This document shows, piece by piece, positions 23,356-36,236 of a stretch of DNA of 64,000 nt; positions within the stretch are counted from its first letter, which is position 1, and every line of letters begins with the position of its first letter. This stretch comes from Haematobia irritans (lineage: Eukaryota; Arthropoda; Insecta; Diptera; Muscidae). The position numbers and the translations under genes were made by a program. The notes under the pieces are model-generated. The model ran no database searches and was not told the DNA's origin. It saw nothing but the letters and a program-made list of their open reading frames with translations. The stretch covers positions 199,523,700-199,587,699 of the forward strand of contig NC_134398.1 in the NCBI RefSeq assembly GCF_050003625.1. The letters are read 5' to 3'.

Positions 23356-24157
23356 CACGGTTTCCACTCGAACCAAATATGATCTACCAACATTTGGAGA
23401 CCATTTTACAAAAAAAAATTACAAAACAAAAAAAAATATTTCTATGGCAAATTTTGTTAAAATTTTATTTCTATAGAAAATTTTGTTAAAATTTTATTTC
23501 CATAGAAAATTTTGTTAAAATTTTATTTCTATAGAAAATTTTGTCAAAACTTTATTTCTATAGACAACTTTGTCAAAATTTTATTTCTTTAAAATATTTT
23601 GTCAAAATTGTATTTCTATAGAACATTTTGTCAAAATTTTATTTCTATAGAAAATTTTGTCAAAATGTTATTCCTATAGAAAATTTTGTCAAAATTTTAT
23701 TTCTATAGAAAAATTTTGTCAACATTTTATTTTTTGTTTTATTTAAATAAAAAAATTATTTCTATAGAAAAATTTTGTCAAAATTTTATTTCTATTGAAA
23801 ATTTTGTGAATATTTTATTTCTATAGAAAATTTTGTGAAAATTTTATTTCTATAGAAAATTTTGTCAAAATTTTATTTCTAAGAAAGTTTTGTCAAAATG
23901 TTATTTCTATAGGAAATTTTGTCAAATTTTTTTTCTATAGAAAATTTTGTCAAAATTTTATTTCTTCAGAAAATTTTGTCAAAAGTTTATTTCTACAGAA
24001 AATTTTGTCAAAATGTTATTTCTACAGAAAATTTGTACCTCTTAGGTGGAGAGGAATAATTTGCAAAATCTATCAAAACATCAGGAATTTTACCAATCTA
24101 CCAAACAGTAAAAATCTACCCCTTTTTAGTACAATTCTACCAACTGTGGCAACCGTG
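23356..24157 (+). mobile_element. hAT-like MITE carrying a 29-bp minisatellite
   Basis: Left end CACGGTTTCCACTCGAACC, then GATCTACCAACATTT, about twenty 29-bp units (about 23440-24030), then the right-end module to CAACTGTGGCAACCGTG. The ends are inverted repeats of CACGGTTGCCAC with one mismatch on the left. Flanks AATGGGAC (23348-23355) and AATGGGAT (24158-24165) form a target duplication matching at 7 of 8 positions. An 8-bp duplication and a CA-starting inverted end fit the hAT superfamily. It has no coding capacity. Confidence 0.85.
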
Positions 24158-24249
24158 AATGGGATCCCTAATAGTCCAATAGTTAACCTATGTAACCAAG
24201 TTACATGTACACGGTGGTTGATATCTAATACAACAAAGTTTATATTTTT

Positions 24250-24540
24250 ATCATTTCTATAATTCTAAAAAAATTTTGTTAAAATTTTATTTCTATAGAA
24301 AATTTTGTCAAAATTTTATTTCTATAGAAAATTTTGTCAACATTTTATTTCTATAGAAAATTTTGTTAAAATTATATTTTTAGAAAATTTTGTCACAATT
24401 TTATTTCTGTAGAAAATTTTGTCAAAATTTTATTTCTGTAGAAAATTTTGTCAAAATTTTATTTCTATGGAAAATTTTGTCCAAATTTTATTTCTATAGC
24501 AATTTTGGCGAAATTGTATTTCTATAGAAAATTTTGGATC
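24250..24540 (+). repeat. 29-bp minisatellite array (forward)
   Basis: About ten units beginning about 90 bp beyond the MITE at 23356-24157. The flanks carry no recognisable MITE ends. Confidence 0.92.
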
Positions 24541-25216
24541 AGAATAGAACCCTATTGATTTTATAAGAAATCAGATTTAGATATAGCTGCTATATAGACC
24601 TTATTCACTTATCTGGCCCCAGAACAAAAAAATGGAAAATGAATAAATATTTACGTAATATTAAAGATTACACAACCTAAATTTTAGGATGAAAAATTTT
24701 GCAAAATATTAAGGACAAATTTCTTTAAAATAATGAAATTTTAATAAAAATAAAGTTTATAATCTTTGCTTCAACAATTTTTTTCATTAAATTTAGGACA
24801 CAAATTTTGTAAATTTGCATCCCTCCGTTAAAGTTCCATGTCTTTGAACTAAGGCTAATTTTCCTTAAAGTAAAGAAACACATTTTTGATTTAAAGAAAG
24901 TGTCCGTAAGTTAACTGAAATATTGAAACTTTAGATTTAAGATAAAACACTTCAAATAGGCTAATTTGGATTTTTAAACTGGCATTTGTTTGTATGTGAG
25001 CATCTTTATTAGTAAACTGCGAAAAGAGAATGGAAATTTGATAAATGAATTCTGTATCCTAATTTTAATTTTATTGACCCTAGATATAAAGCCAGATAGG
25101 TCGCTAGAAAATTTATTTATTTTAAAGAAGCCGCATCTTTGGCTCGAAATCAATACCAAAATCCTTCAGGGAAAGTCAAATTCTTTGGATCCAAGTAAAC
25201 TTTTTTTTTGAGTATG
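24541..25216. other. No gene; non-coding with a repeat terminus at the right edge
   Basis: AT-rich. The last 40 bp (CTTTGGATCCAAGTAAACTT, T-run, GAGT) are an inverted match of 3166-3210, so this stretch may be one side of that element. The overlapping frames on both strands at 24974-25211 show no domain. Confidence 0.5.
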
Positions 25217-25224
25217 CAGGAATA

Positions 25225-26480
25225 CAATTTTGACAAAATTTTCTATAGAAATAAAATGTATACTAAAATTTGTATAGAAATAACATTTTGACAAAATTTT
25301 CTATAGAAATAAAATTTTGACAAAATTTTGTATAGAAATAAAATTTTGACAAACTTTTCTATAGAAACAAAATGTTGACAAAATTGTCTAGAGAAATTAA
25401 ATGTTATCACAATTTTCTACAGAAATAAAATATCAACAAAATTTTCTATAGAAATAAAGTTATTACAAAATTTTCTACAGAAATAAAATATTAAGATAAA
25501 TTTTCTATAAAAATAAAGTTTTGACAAAATTTTCTATAGAAACAAAATTTTGATAAAATTTTCTAAAGAAGTAAAATTTTGACAAAATTTTCTATAAAAA
25601 CAAAATTTTGACAAAATTTCCTATAAAAATAAAATTTTTGACAAAATTTCCTATAAAAATAAAATTCTTGACAAAATTTCCTACAGAAATAAAATTTTCT
25701 ATAGAAATAAAATTTTGACACAATTTTCTAAAGAAATAAAGTTTTGACAAAATTTTCTATAGAAACAAAATTTTGACAAAATTTTCTATAGAAACAAAAT
25801 TTTGACAAATTTTCTATAGAAACAAAATTTTGACAAAATTTTCTATAGAAATAAAATTTTGAAAAAATTTTCAATAGAAATAAAATTTTGACAACATTTT
25901 CTATAGATATAAAATATTAACAAAATTTTTTACAGGAATAAAGTTTTGACAAAATTTTCTGTAGAAACAAAATTTTGACAAAATTTTCTATAGAAATAAA
26001 ATTGTGACAAAATTTTCTGTAGAAACAAAATTTTGACAAAATTTTCTATAGAAATAAAATTTTGACAAAATTTTCTATAGAAATAAAATTTTGACAAAAT
26101 TTTCTATAGAAATAAAATTTTGACAAAATTTTCTATAGAAATACAATTTTGACACAATTTTCTATAGAAATAAAGTTTTGACAAAATTTTCTATAGAAAC
26201 AAAATTTTGACAAAATTTTCTAAAGAATTAAAATTTTGAAAAATTTTCTAAAGAAGTAAAATTTTGACATAATTTCCTATAGAAACAAAATTTTGACAAA
26301 ATTTCCTATAAAAATAAAATTCTTGACAAAATTTCCTATAGAAATAAAATTGTCTATAGAAATAAAATTTTGACAGAACTTTCTTTAGAAATAAATTTTT
26401 TACAAAATTGTCTGTAGAAAACAAATTTTCTATAGAAAAAAAATGTACAAAATTTTCTATAGAAATCGAAAACTACTAAA
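25225..26480 (-). repeat. 29-bp minisatellite array (reverse orientation)
   Basis: About 43 units reading GACAAAATTTTCTATAGAAA, TAAAATTTT on the plus strand. A run of variant units (TTTCCTATAAAAATAAAATT, TTCTAAAGAAGTAAAATTTT) at about 25558-25745 recurs at about 26240-26400, an offset near 0.68 kb, so part of the array was duplicated as a block. Confidence 0.95.
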
Positions 26481-26524
26481 TAAGTTGTTGTATTTGGTAG
26501 ATTTTTGGAATTTTTTTTTTTTCA

Positions 26525-27270
26525 AAACTCGGTAAATTTAGATATAGCTCACATATATATCATTTGTCAGATTTACACTCATATGTCCACAAAGGTCAAA
26601 TTTTTAATCCGATTTACGTGAAATTTTGCACTGGGAGTAGAATTAAGATTGTTACTATGCATGTCATTTTTTTGGTTGAAATCGCATCTGATTTAGATAT
26701 AGCTTCCATATATATGTTTCACCTGATTTACACTCATATAACCACAAGTTTTACTGCGATTTAATTGAAACTTTGCACCGGGTGTAGAATTAACATTGTA
26801 ACTATGCATGTCAAATCAGTTCAGATTTAGATAGAGCTCCCATATATACGGTTTTCCGATTTGGGCAAAAATGCAAAAAATTCCTACAGTTTCCTGGTAA
26901 ATCGCCACTGCTATGTCGAGATTTTGTAGAAATGACTTCAATTTCCTATACTTCTAATACATATGTATTGACGGATAAATTATAAATACCCTTTTGCGAA
27001 ATTGCCTAAAAATTGATTCAGATTAAAATGTTTTCCATAATTTTTTACTAACATTGGGAAACAGATGGCATTGGCCGACCTAAATTTTAAGTCTATGGAT
27101 TTTGTAGAAGTCTAATATGGAAAAATAAAAATAATATGGAAAAATAAACCTTTATGGAAAGAACCCAACACATTTGGCGGATTTGATGCCGTATCGAAAA
27201 TGTGAATCTACCAAGTTATGCAGTGTATAATATATTCGGCTCCGCCCGACTTTAGACTTTCTTTACTGGT
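26525..27270 (-). mobile_element. Family C HINE-like element, 3' truncated
   Basis: On the minus strand, the 5' tip ACCAGTAAAGAAAGTCTAAA, GTCGGGCGGAGCCGAATATA, TTATACACTGCATAACTTGG is followed by the family C 5' region (GATTTTGTAGAAGTCTAATA on the plus strand) and about two 153-bp units (GATTTAGATATAGCTCCCAT). The microsatellite and tail are missing where the 29-bp array begins. Confidence 0.85.
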
Positions 27271-27274
27271 TTTT

Positions 27275-27446
27275 CTATAGAAGAATTTGCAAAATTGTAT
27301 TTCTATAAGAAATTTTGCCAAAATTTTATTTCTACAAAAAATTGAAAATCTACCAAAACATCAAGAATTTTACCAATCTGGCAAACAGTAAAAAATCTAC
27401 CACTTTTGGTAGGATTCTACCAACTATGGCAACCTTGGTTGTATTC
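27275..27446 (+). mobile_element. Right part of a 29-bp-array MITE
   Basis: Two to three forward 29-bp-like units, then the right-end module to CTACCAACTATGGCAACC. Its left part is absent where family C's 5' tip abuts, so the family C copy probably inserted into, or replaced, the left side. Confidence 0.75.
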
Positions 27447-28163
27447 GTTCTGGCAATTTGTTCAGCTCACGAGCTGAAGCCACTGTGAGAGTCAGTAACC
27501 AACCAACTTTTACCAATAAACAGATATATCAGAAGACATCATAACACACGCACAACTAATATTCACCATAAATATACATACACATAATAACGCATGCGAG
27601 AGCACACACACACACGCAGACTCAAGCATCTACCAATACAACAACATATAAATTATAAACTAACGAATATTAATGATGTCATGATGCTTTTTTATGTCAA
27701 ATACAGTGAAATTATAACAACAACAACAACAACGCCATCAGGACCATCACCAGCTAGCGTCGAGCATTGGGGAAAAAACAACGGTAGCAGTAGCAGCAAA
27801 AAAGAAACAACACCAACAGTTTGTTGTTATAATGCTAATGGGTTTGTGAAAAATTGAAAAGAAATTAGAAAATCATAAATTTTCATAAGATCATATGAAA
27901 TATGATAAAGAAAAACAAATGCCGTGTAAACATCCATAGCTGAATTGCTAATAAATTTTCTAGTAAAGAAATCACACACAATGTCCATTTGTTAATGTTT
28001 TCTTAAAATTAAAATTTATTTTTCCCATCTAATATTTCATATATGGTATATAGTGGCTCAATGAACTATGGCGTTTTACTCTCTGAAGAACACCATTTAA
28101 CAAAAATTCTTATGCTACTTTTTTACATTTTCAGACATGTATTAAATGTCAAGTTATAATATT
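27447..28163. other. No gene recognised; CA- and CAA-repeat tracts
   Basis: Holds ACACACACACACAC near 27605 and AACAACAACAACAACAAC near 27717-27735. The frame at 27594-27857 is built on these tracts. Nothing else recognised. Confidence 0.6.
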
Positions 28164-29682
28164 AACAAGTAAGGAAAGTCTAAGGTCGGGCGGGGCCGAC
28201 TATATTACAACGTGTACCACTTTGTAGATCCACATTTTCGATACCATATCAAATCCATCAACTGTATTGGATGCTATATATAAAGGTTTGTCCCAAATAC
28301 ATACATTTAAATATCACTCGATCTGGACAGAATTTGATAGACTTCTACAAAATCTATAGACTCAAAATTTATGTCGGCTAATGCACTAGGGTGGAACACA
28401 ATATTAGTAACAAAATATGGGAAACATTTAAATCTGAAGCAATTTGAAGAAAACTTCGCAAAAGTTTATTTATGATTTATCGCTCGATATATATGTATTA
28501 GAAGTTTAAGAAAATTAGAGTCATTTTTAAAACTTTTCGACTAAGCAGTGGCGATTTTACAAGGAAAATGTTGGTATTTTGACCATTTTTGTCGAAATCA
28601 GAAAAACATATATATGGGAGCTATATCTAAATCTGAACCGATTTCAACCAAATTTGGCACGCATAGCTACAATGCTAATTCTACTCCCTGTGCAAAATTT
28701 CAACTAAATCGGAGTTAAAAATTGGCCTCTGTGGTCATATGAGTGTAAATCGGGCGAAAGCTATATATGGGAGCTATATCTAAATCTGAACCGATTTCAA
28801 TCAAATTTGGCACGCATAGCAACAATGCTAAATCTACTCCCTGTGCAAAATTTCAATCAAATTGGGCCAAATCTCTGGCTTCTAGGACCATATTAGTCCA
28901 TATCGGGCGAGAGATATATATGGGAGCTATATCTAAATCTGAATCGATTTCAATCAAATTTTGCACACTTAACTGCACTACTAATTGTACTCCTAGTGCA
29001 AAATTTCAACCAAATTGGACCAAAACTCTGGCTTTTAGGACCATATTAGTCCATATCGGGCGAAAGATATATATGGGAGCAATATCTAAATCTGGACCGA
29101 TTTCAATCAAATTTTGCACACTTGACTATACTACTAATTGTACTCCTAGTGCAAAATTTCAACCAAATTCGGCCAAAAATCTGGCTTCTGGGGCCATATA
29201 AGTCCATATCGGGCGAAAATATATATGGGAGCTATATTTAAATCGGAACCGATTTCAATCAAATTTTGCACACTTGACTATACAACTATGTGTTATGTTT
29301 GTACAAAATTTCAAGCAAATCGGTACAAAACTCTGGCTGCTGGGTTCATATTAGTGCATATCGGGCGAAAGATATATATGGGAGCTATATCTAAATCTGA
29401 ACCGATTTCTTCCAAAATCAATAGGGTTCTATTCTGACCCAAATTAGGAACATGTGCCAAATTTGAAGGCGATTGGACTTAAATTGCGACCTAGACTTTG
29501 ATCACAAAAATGTGTTCACAGACAGACGGACGGACGGACGGACATAGTAATATCGACTCAGGGTCCCACCCTGAGCATTATTGCCAAAGACACCATGTGT
29601 CTATCTCGTCTCCTTTTGGGTGTTACAAACATATGCACTAATTTATAATACCCTGTTCCACAGTGTGGGGCAGGGTATAATA
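28164..29682 (+). mobile_element. Family C HINE-like element, full length
   Basis: The 5' tip ACAAGTAAGGAAAGTCTAAG, GTCGGGCGGGGCCGACTATA leads into a family-specific 5' region. About six units built on ATATATGGGAGCTATATCTA follow, with starts at 28767, 28920 and 29073 exactly 153 bp apart. Next are ACAGACAGACGGACGGACGG, a tail with GGGTGTTACAAACATATGCA, and the 3' hairpin ATACCCTGTTCCACAGTGTG, GGGCAGGGTATAATAAAA. The frames at 28767-29437 are the 153-bp unit translated. Confidence 0.9.
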
Positions 29683-29684
29683 AA

Positions 29685-29970
29685 ATGTTGGCAAATTTTC
29701 TAAAGAAATAAATTGTTGACAACAAGTAAAATAAAATTTTCTTAGAAATAAAATTTTGATAAAATTTTCTATAGAAAATTTTCTATCAACATTTTTTTAT
29801 AGAAATAAAATTTTGGCAAAATTTTCTGTACAAATAAAATTTTGGCAAAATTTTCTATACAAATAAAATTTTGTCAAATTTTCTAAAGAAATAAATTGTT
29901 GACAACAAATAAAATAAAATTTTCTGTAGAAATAAAATTTTGACAAAATTTTCTATAGAAATATAATTTT
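29685..29970 (-). repeat. 29-bp minisatellite array (reverse)
   Basis: About ten degenerate units directly after the family C 3' end. A block (TTTTCTAAAGAAATAAATTG, TTGACAACAARTAAAATAAA) appears twice, at about 29696 and 29879. Confidence 0.88.
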
Positions 29971-30274
29971 ATCTAATTATACAATTATTTTCAATATATT
30001 CCCAAATGTTTTCTCCATAAGGAGTTAGCATAAAGGGCCCAAAATTGAGTTATCTCTCCCAGCCAGATCTATACTAAAGGCTAAGGAAAGGTTCATTCGC
30101 CCGAACCGAAACATGTACAGTCCAGGCGTGTATAGATTTGTATCTGGCGTTTTCTTTTCAATGGCTCTATTAACCATGTTCCTTAATCTATCTGTCCATA
30201 AAAATAATTGTGTAATTAGATATTATGCATTTGGACGTCAATTGCCTGTTTCGGTATCAGGCTAACATGAAATG
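29971..30274. other. No gene recognised
   Basis: About 300 bp of non-repetitive sequence between two 29-bp tracts. No element end or coding signal seen. Confidence 0.5.
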
Positions 30275-30570
30275 AAATATAATTTTGACAAAATTTTCTA
30301 TAGAATAAAATGTTTTTCTAGAGAAATACAATTTTGACAAAATTTGCTATAGAAATAAAATTTTGGCAAAATATTATATAAAAATAAAATATTGACAAGT
30401 TTTTCCTAAAGAAAAAATTTTGACAAAATTTTCTGTAGAAATAAAATTTAGACAAAACTTTCTGAAGAAATAAATTTTTCCAATATAATATTTTTTTCGG
30501 TCGTTTTTGGTAAGATTTTCTCCAAATGTTAGTAGATTATTTTTGCCACACGTGTCGACCGTCACTGTAT
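30275..30570 (-). repeat. 29-bp array with a degraded MITE end
   Basis: Seven to eight reverse units followed by TTAGTAGATTATTTTTGCCA, CACGTG. This is a decayed version of the GGTAGATTATTTTTGGCTCG, AGTGGCAACC end seen in family A and in the MITE at 23356-24157. Confidence 0.75.
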
Positions 30571-31782
30571 TGGTTCGCATTATTTTAGTACGTGAACGGT
30601 AATTTCTTATCTAGAATATGTTCGTGTGGAAGCGTAATATAGAAATACATGTTTTTTTTTCGACTAAAACATACTTGAAATTCAATAAAATCGTTTTTAG
30701 TGTACTATGGCTTTTACAAAATCGAGATTTTCTTCCCGCATACCAAACTTGTAAAAAACTATTAGCAAATAAGTTTGTTAAGGACTTTCTCAAAAAAATT
30801 TAAATATTTTGTCAAAACTATTGTACCATAAATATGATATCGGCTCAAAAATGTCAACACAAAGGTACTAAATCATTCGCAGAAAAAATAAAACTACAAG
30901 CCCAATCTGCCTAAAATTTCGATGTGAAATTGACATGATCTAATGGTTTTTAGGTGATGTTGGAAAGCTTAGAATCCCGTTCTGAGAAAACTACAATGGT
31001 AAGTGGTCTATGACGAATTTTTATTGAAACCACTTAGCTGGACATGTTGCATAGTGTAGCTACATTCAATATAACAATTTTTTTTTATATAAAATTGTTT
31101 TTCCTCTTATGCATTTTTCATGATTTCTTTTTTTTTCAATACCAATGAACCAACCTGTCAGCAATCAATTCATCCATCAGGTCAGGACTTCTGAATGCAC
31201 TGTTCTATTGTTATTTTTATTCACAGTAATAATAATGGTCGTGAAAAAAGAATGCCTTTTGATATTTTAACAAATATCGATTGTGGTCGGGGTGTGTGTG
31301 TGTGTTTTTTTTGTGCGGTTAACAATGACCAACTAGCCTTTGTTTATTCTGTTAACAAAACCGTAAATGTAACATTGATTTTTATTTCCCACATTCTATG
31401 GCGAATGGAAATTGTCTGTTTTCGCTATGAATTGTATCAATGGTGATGAAGTGGTTACAGTGGAATTGATTGGTGAGAATTGGCTGAGGACACTCTACCG
31501 GAATTTTGGGGTGTATATTTTGCAGCAGTGATAGGTTTGGTCCAATGCTCCTCGCGTTTCGTGTGAAAACAAGCCATTCAAGGGTAAATCCATGCTGTTG
31601 CGGTAATAAAGAGTAAGATATTTTAATTTATATTTAATGCGGAAATTCGTTCTTCAGCATATTTTTCTACATTCTTATGTGAGTGTTATGCGGACCTTGC
31701 TCGAGGCTATTCTATCTGCAATTCATTTTATTGTTTATAAGTTCCCAAAAATATTATGATCTATTGCATTATTCACGTCTGA
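30571..31782. other. No gene recognised
   Basis: AT-rich non-repetitive DNA with a GTGTGTGTGTG tract near 31291. The paired frames on both strands at 30611-30803 and the frame at 31195-31446 show no domain. Confidence 0.55.
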
Positions 31783-34700
31783 TAGATTGGTAGAATTCTT
31801 GATGTTTTGGTAGAAATAACTAAGATTTTTTCCACAAATTTCCCTATAGAAATAACATTTAGACAAAATTTTCTACAGAAATAAAATTTTGACAAATTAT
31901 CTATAGAAGTAAAATTTTGGCAAAATTTTTTATAGAAATAAAATTTTGGCAAATTTTTCTACAGAAATACAATTTTGACATAATTTTCTATAGAAATAAA
32001 ATTTTGGCAAAATTTTCGATAGAATTAAAATTTTGGCAAAATTTTCTAAAGCAATCAAATTTTGAGAAAATTATCTATAGAAACAAAATTTTGACAAATT
32101 TTCTATAGAATTAAAATTTTGGCAAAATTTTCTATAGCAATAAAATTTTGGCAAAATTTTCTAAAGAAATCAAATTTTGAGAAAATTTTCTAGTGAAAAA
32201 AAATTTTGACAAAATTTTCGATAGAAATAAAATTTTGATAAAAACTTCGATTGAAATAAAATGTTGACAACATTTTCTATACAAAAATAATATGTTGACA
32301 ACATTTTCTATACAAAAATAATATGTTGACAACATTTTCTATAGAAATAAAATTTTGACAAAATTTTCTATAGAAATAAAATTTTGACAAAATTTTCTAT
32401 AGAAATAAAATTTTGGCAAAATTTTCTACTGAAATAAAATTTTAAGAAAATTCCTCTAGAAATAAAATTTTGACAAAATTTTCTATAGAAATAAAATTTT
32501 GACAAAATTTTCTATAGAAATAAAATTTTAACACAATTCCTATAGATATAACATTTGACAAAATTTTCTATAGAAATAACATTTTGGCAAAATTTTCTAA
32601 AGACATAAAATTTTGACAAAATTTTCTATAGAAATAAAATTTTGACAAAATTTTCTATAGAAATAAAAAATTGACAAAATTTTCTAGAGAAATAAAATGT
32701 TGACAAAATGTTCTAGAGAAATAAAATTTTGACAAAATTTTCTATAGAAATAAAATTTTGATAAAAATTTCTATTGAAATAAAATGTTGACAACATTTTC
32801 TATACAAAAATAATATGTTGACAACATTTTCTATACAAAAATAAAGTTTTGACTAAATTTTCTCTAGAAATAAATTTTTGGTAAAATTTTCTACTGAAAT
32901 AAATTTTAACAAAATTCCTCTAGAAATAAAATTTTGACAAAATTTTCTATAGAAATTAAATTTTGACAAAATTTTCTATAGAAATAAAATTTTAACACAA
33001 TTCCTATAGAAATAACATTTTGACAATATTTTCTATAGAAATAACATTTTGACAAAATTTTCTATAGAAATAACATTTTAACAATATTTTCTATAGAAAA
33101 AACATTTTGACAAAATTTTCTATAGAAATAAAATTTTGACAAAATTTTCTATAGAAATAAAATTTTGACAAATTTTTCTATAGAAAAAAAATTTTGACAA
33201 ATTTTTCTATAGAAATAAAATTTTGACAAAATTTTCTATAGAAATAAAATTTTGGCAAAATTTTCTATAGAAATAAAATTTTGACAAAATTTTCTATGGA
33301 ATTAAAATTTTGACAAAATTTCCTATAGAAATAAAATTTTAACAAAATTTCTATAGAAATGAAATTTTGACAAAATTCCTATAGAAATAAAATTTTAACA
33401 AAATTCTTGTAGAAATAAAATTTTGACAAAATTTTCTATAGAAATAAAATTTTGACAAAATTTTCTGTAGAAATAAAATTTTGATAAAAATTCTATTGAA
33501 ATAAAATGTTGACAACATTTTCTATACAAAAATAATATGTTGACAACATTTTCTATAGAAATAAAATTTTGACAAAATTTTCTCTAGAAATAAAATTTTG
33601 GCAAAATTTTGTACTGAAATAAAATTTTGACAAAATTTTCTATAGAAATAAAATTTTGACAAAATTTTCTATAGAAATAAAATTTTGACAAAATTTTCTA
33701 TAGAAATAAAATTTTAAGAAATTTCCTCTAGAAATAAAATTTTGACAAAATTTTCTATAGAAATAAAATTTTGACAAAATTTTCTATAGAAATAAAATTT
33801 TAACACAATTCTTATAGATATAACATTTTGACAAAATTTTCTATAGAAATAACATTTTGACAAAATTTTCTAAAGAAATAAAATTTGGACAAAATTTTCT
33901 ATAGAAATAAAAAATTGACAAAATGTTCTAGAGAAATAAAATTTTGACAAAATTTTCTATAGAAATAAAATTTTGATAAAAATTTCTATTGAAATAAAAT
34001 GTTGACAACATTTTCTGTACAAAAATAATATGTTGACAACATTTTCTATACAAAAATAAAGTTTTGACTAAATTTTCTCTAGAAATAAAATTTTTGTAAA
34101 ATTTTCTACTGAAATAAAATTTTAACAAAATTACTCTAGAAAAAAAATTTTGACAAAATTTTCTATAGAAATTAAATTTTGACACAATTTTCTATAGAAA
34201 TTAAATTTTGACAAAATTTTCTATAGAAATAAAATTTTAACACAATTCCTATAGAAATAACATTTTGACAATATTTTCTATAGAAATAACATTTTGACAA
34301 AATTTTCTATAGAAATACAATTTTGACAAAATTTTCTATAGAAATAAAATTTTGACAAATTTTTCTATAGAAATAAAATTTTGACAAAATTTTCTATAGA
34401 AATAAAATTTTGACAAATTTTTCTATAGAAATAAAATTTTGACAAATTTTTCTATAGAAATAAAATTTTGACAAAATTTTCTATAGAAATAAAATTTTGG
34501 CAAAATTTTCTATAGAAATAAAATTTTGACAAAATTTTCTATAGAAATAAAATTTTGACAAAATTTTCTATAGAAATAAAATTTTGACAAATTTTTCTAT
34601 AGAAATAAAATTTTGACAAATTTTTCTATAGAAATAAAATTTTGACAAAATTTTCTATAGAAATAAAATTTTGGCAAAATTTTCTATAGAAATAAAATTT

Positions 34701-36236
34701 TGACAAAATTTTCTATGGAATTAAAATTTTGACAAAATTTCCTATAGAAATAAAATTTTAACAAAATTCCTATAGAAATAAAATTTTGACAAAATTCCTA
34801 TAGAAATAAAATTTTAACAAAATTCTTGTAGAAATAAAATTTTGACAAAAGTTTCTATAGAAATAAAATTTTGACAAAATTTTCTATAGAAATAAAATTT
34901 TGATAAAAATTTCTATTGAAATAAAATGTTGACAACATTTTCTATACAAAAATAATATGTTGACAACATATTATTTTTTGACTAAATTTTCTTTAGAAAT
35001 AAAATTTTGGTAAAATTTTCTACTGAAATAAAATTTTAACAAAATTCCTCTAGAAATAAAATTTTGACAAAATTTTCTATAGAAATAAAATTTTGACAAA
35101 ATTTTGTGTAGAAATAAAATTTTAACACAATTCCTATAGAAATAACATTTTGACAAAATTTTCTATAGAAATAAAATTTTGACAAAATTTTCTATAGAAA
35201 TAAAATTTTGACAAAATTTTCTATAGAAATAAAATTTTGACAAAATTTTCTATAGAAATAAAATTTTGACAAATTTTTCTATAGAAATAAAATTTTGACA
35301 AAATTTTCTATAGAAATAAAATTTTGACAAAATTTTCTATAGAAATAAAATTTTGACAAAATTTTCTATACAAATAAAATGTTGACAACATTTTCTATAC
35401 AAAAATAATATGTTAACAACATTTTCTATAGAAATAAAATTTTGACAAAATTTTTCTGTAGAAATAAAATTTTGGCAAAATTTTGTACTGTAATAAAATT
35501 TTAACAAAATTTTGTACTGAAATAAAATTTTAACAAAATTCCTCTAGAAATAAAATTTTGACAACATTTTCTATAGAAATAAAATTTTGACAAAATTTTC
35601 TATAGAAATAAAATTTTAACACAATTCCTATAGATATAACATTTTGACAAAATTTTCTATAGAAATAAAATTTTGACAAAATTTTCTAAAGAAATAAAAT
35701 TTTTACAAAATTTTCTAAAGAAATAAAATTTTGACAAAATTTTCTATAAAAATAAAATTTTGACAAAATTTTCTAGAGAAATAAAATTTTGACAAAATGT
35801 TCTAGAGAAATAAAATGTTGACAAAATTTTCTATAGAAATAAAATTTTGATAAAAATTTCCATTGAAATAAAATGTTGACAACATTTTCTATACAAAAAT
35901 AATATGTTGACAACGTTTTCTATATAAAAATAAAGTTTTGACTAAATTTTCTCTCGAAATAAAATTTTGGTAAAATTTTGTACTGTAATAAAATTTTAAC
36001 AAAATTCCTCTAGAAATAAAATTTTGACAAAATGTTCTATAGAAATAAAATTTTGACAAAATTTTCTATAGAAATAAAATTTTAACACAATTCGTAATGA
36101 AATAACATTTTGACAAAAGTTTCTATAGAAATAAAATTTTGACAAAATTTTCTATAGAAATAAAATTTTGACAAATTTTTCTATAGAAATAAAATTTTGA
36201 CAAAATTCCTATAGAAATTTTGACAAAATTTTCTAA
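31783..36236 (-). repeat. 4.4-kb 29-bp minisatellite array with higher-order structure
   Basis: The largest array, roughly 150 units in reverse orientation. It opens with part of the inverted MITE right-end module (TGATAGATTGGTAGAATTCT, TGATGTTTTGGTAGAA). Marker units (TATACAAAAATAATATGTTG) recur at about 32260, 32781, 33503, 33997, 34923, 35377 and 35868, in two types according to what follows. This gives a higher-order repeat near 1.2 kb with a half-step near 0.5 kb. The frames inside are repeat translations. Confidence 0.95.

Noticed and set aside
28767..29437. 144- and 70-aa frames with MGAISKSEPISIKF repeats
   Set aside because: Family C 153-bp units translated; a one-base change in unit length breaks the frame.
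32132..35156. Open frames of 60-118 aa in the 29-bp arrays (also near 40 kb, 52 kb and 54 kb), with FYFYRKFCQNFISIENF-type translations
   Set aside because: They are the minisatellite translated. A 29-bp unit cycles through all three frames with few stops, giving a 29-residue period.
31783..36236. CRISPR-like regular repeats
   Set aside because: The 29-bp units are contiguous with no unique spacers, and the context is an animal genome.
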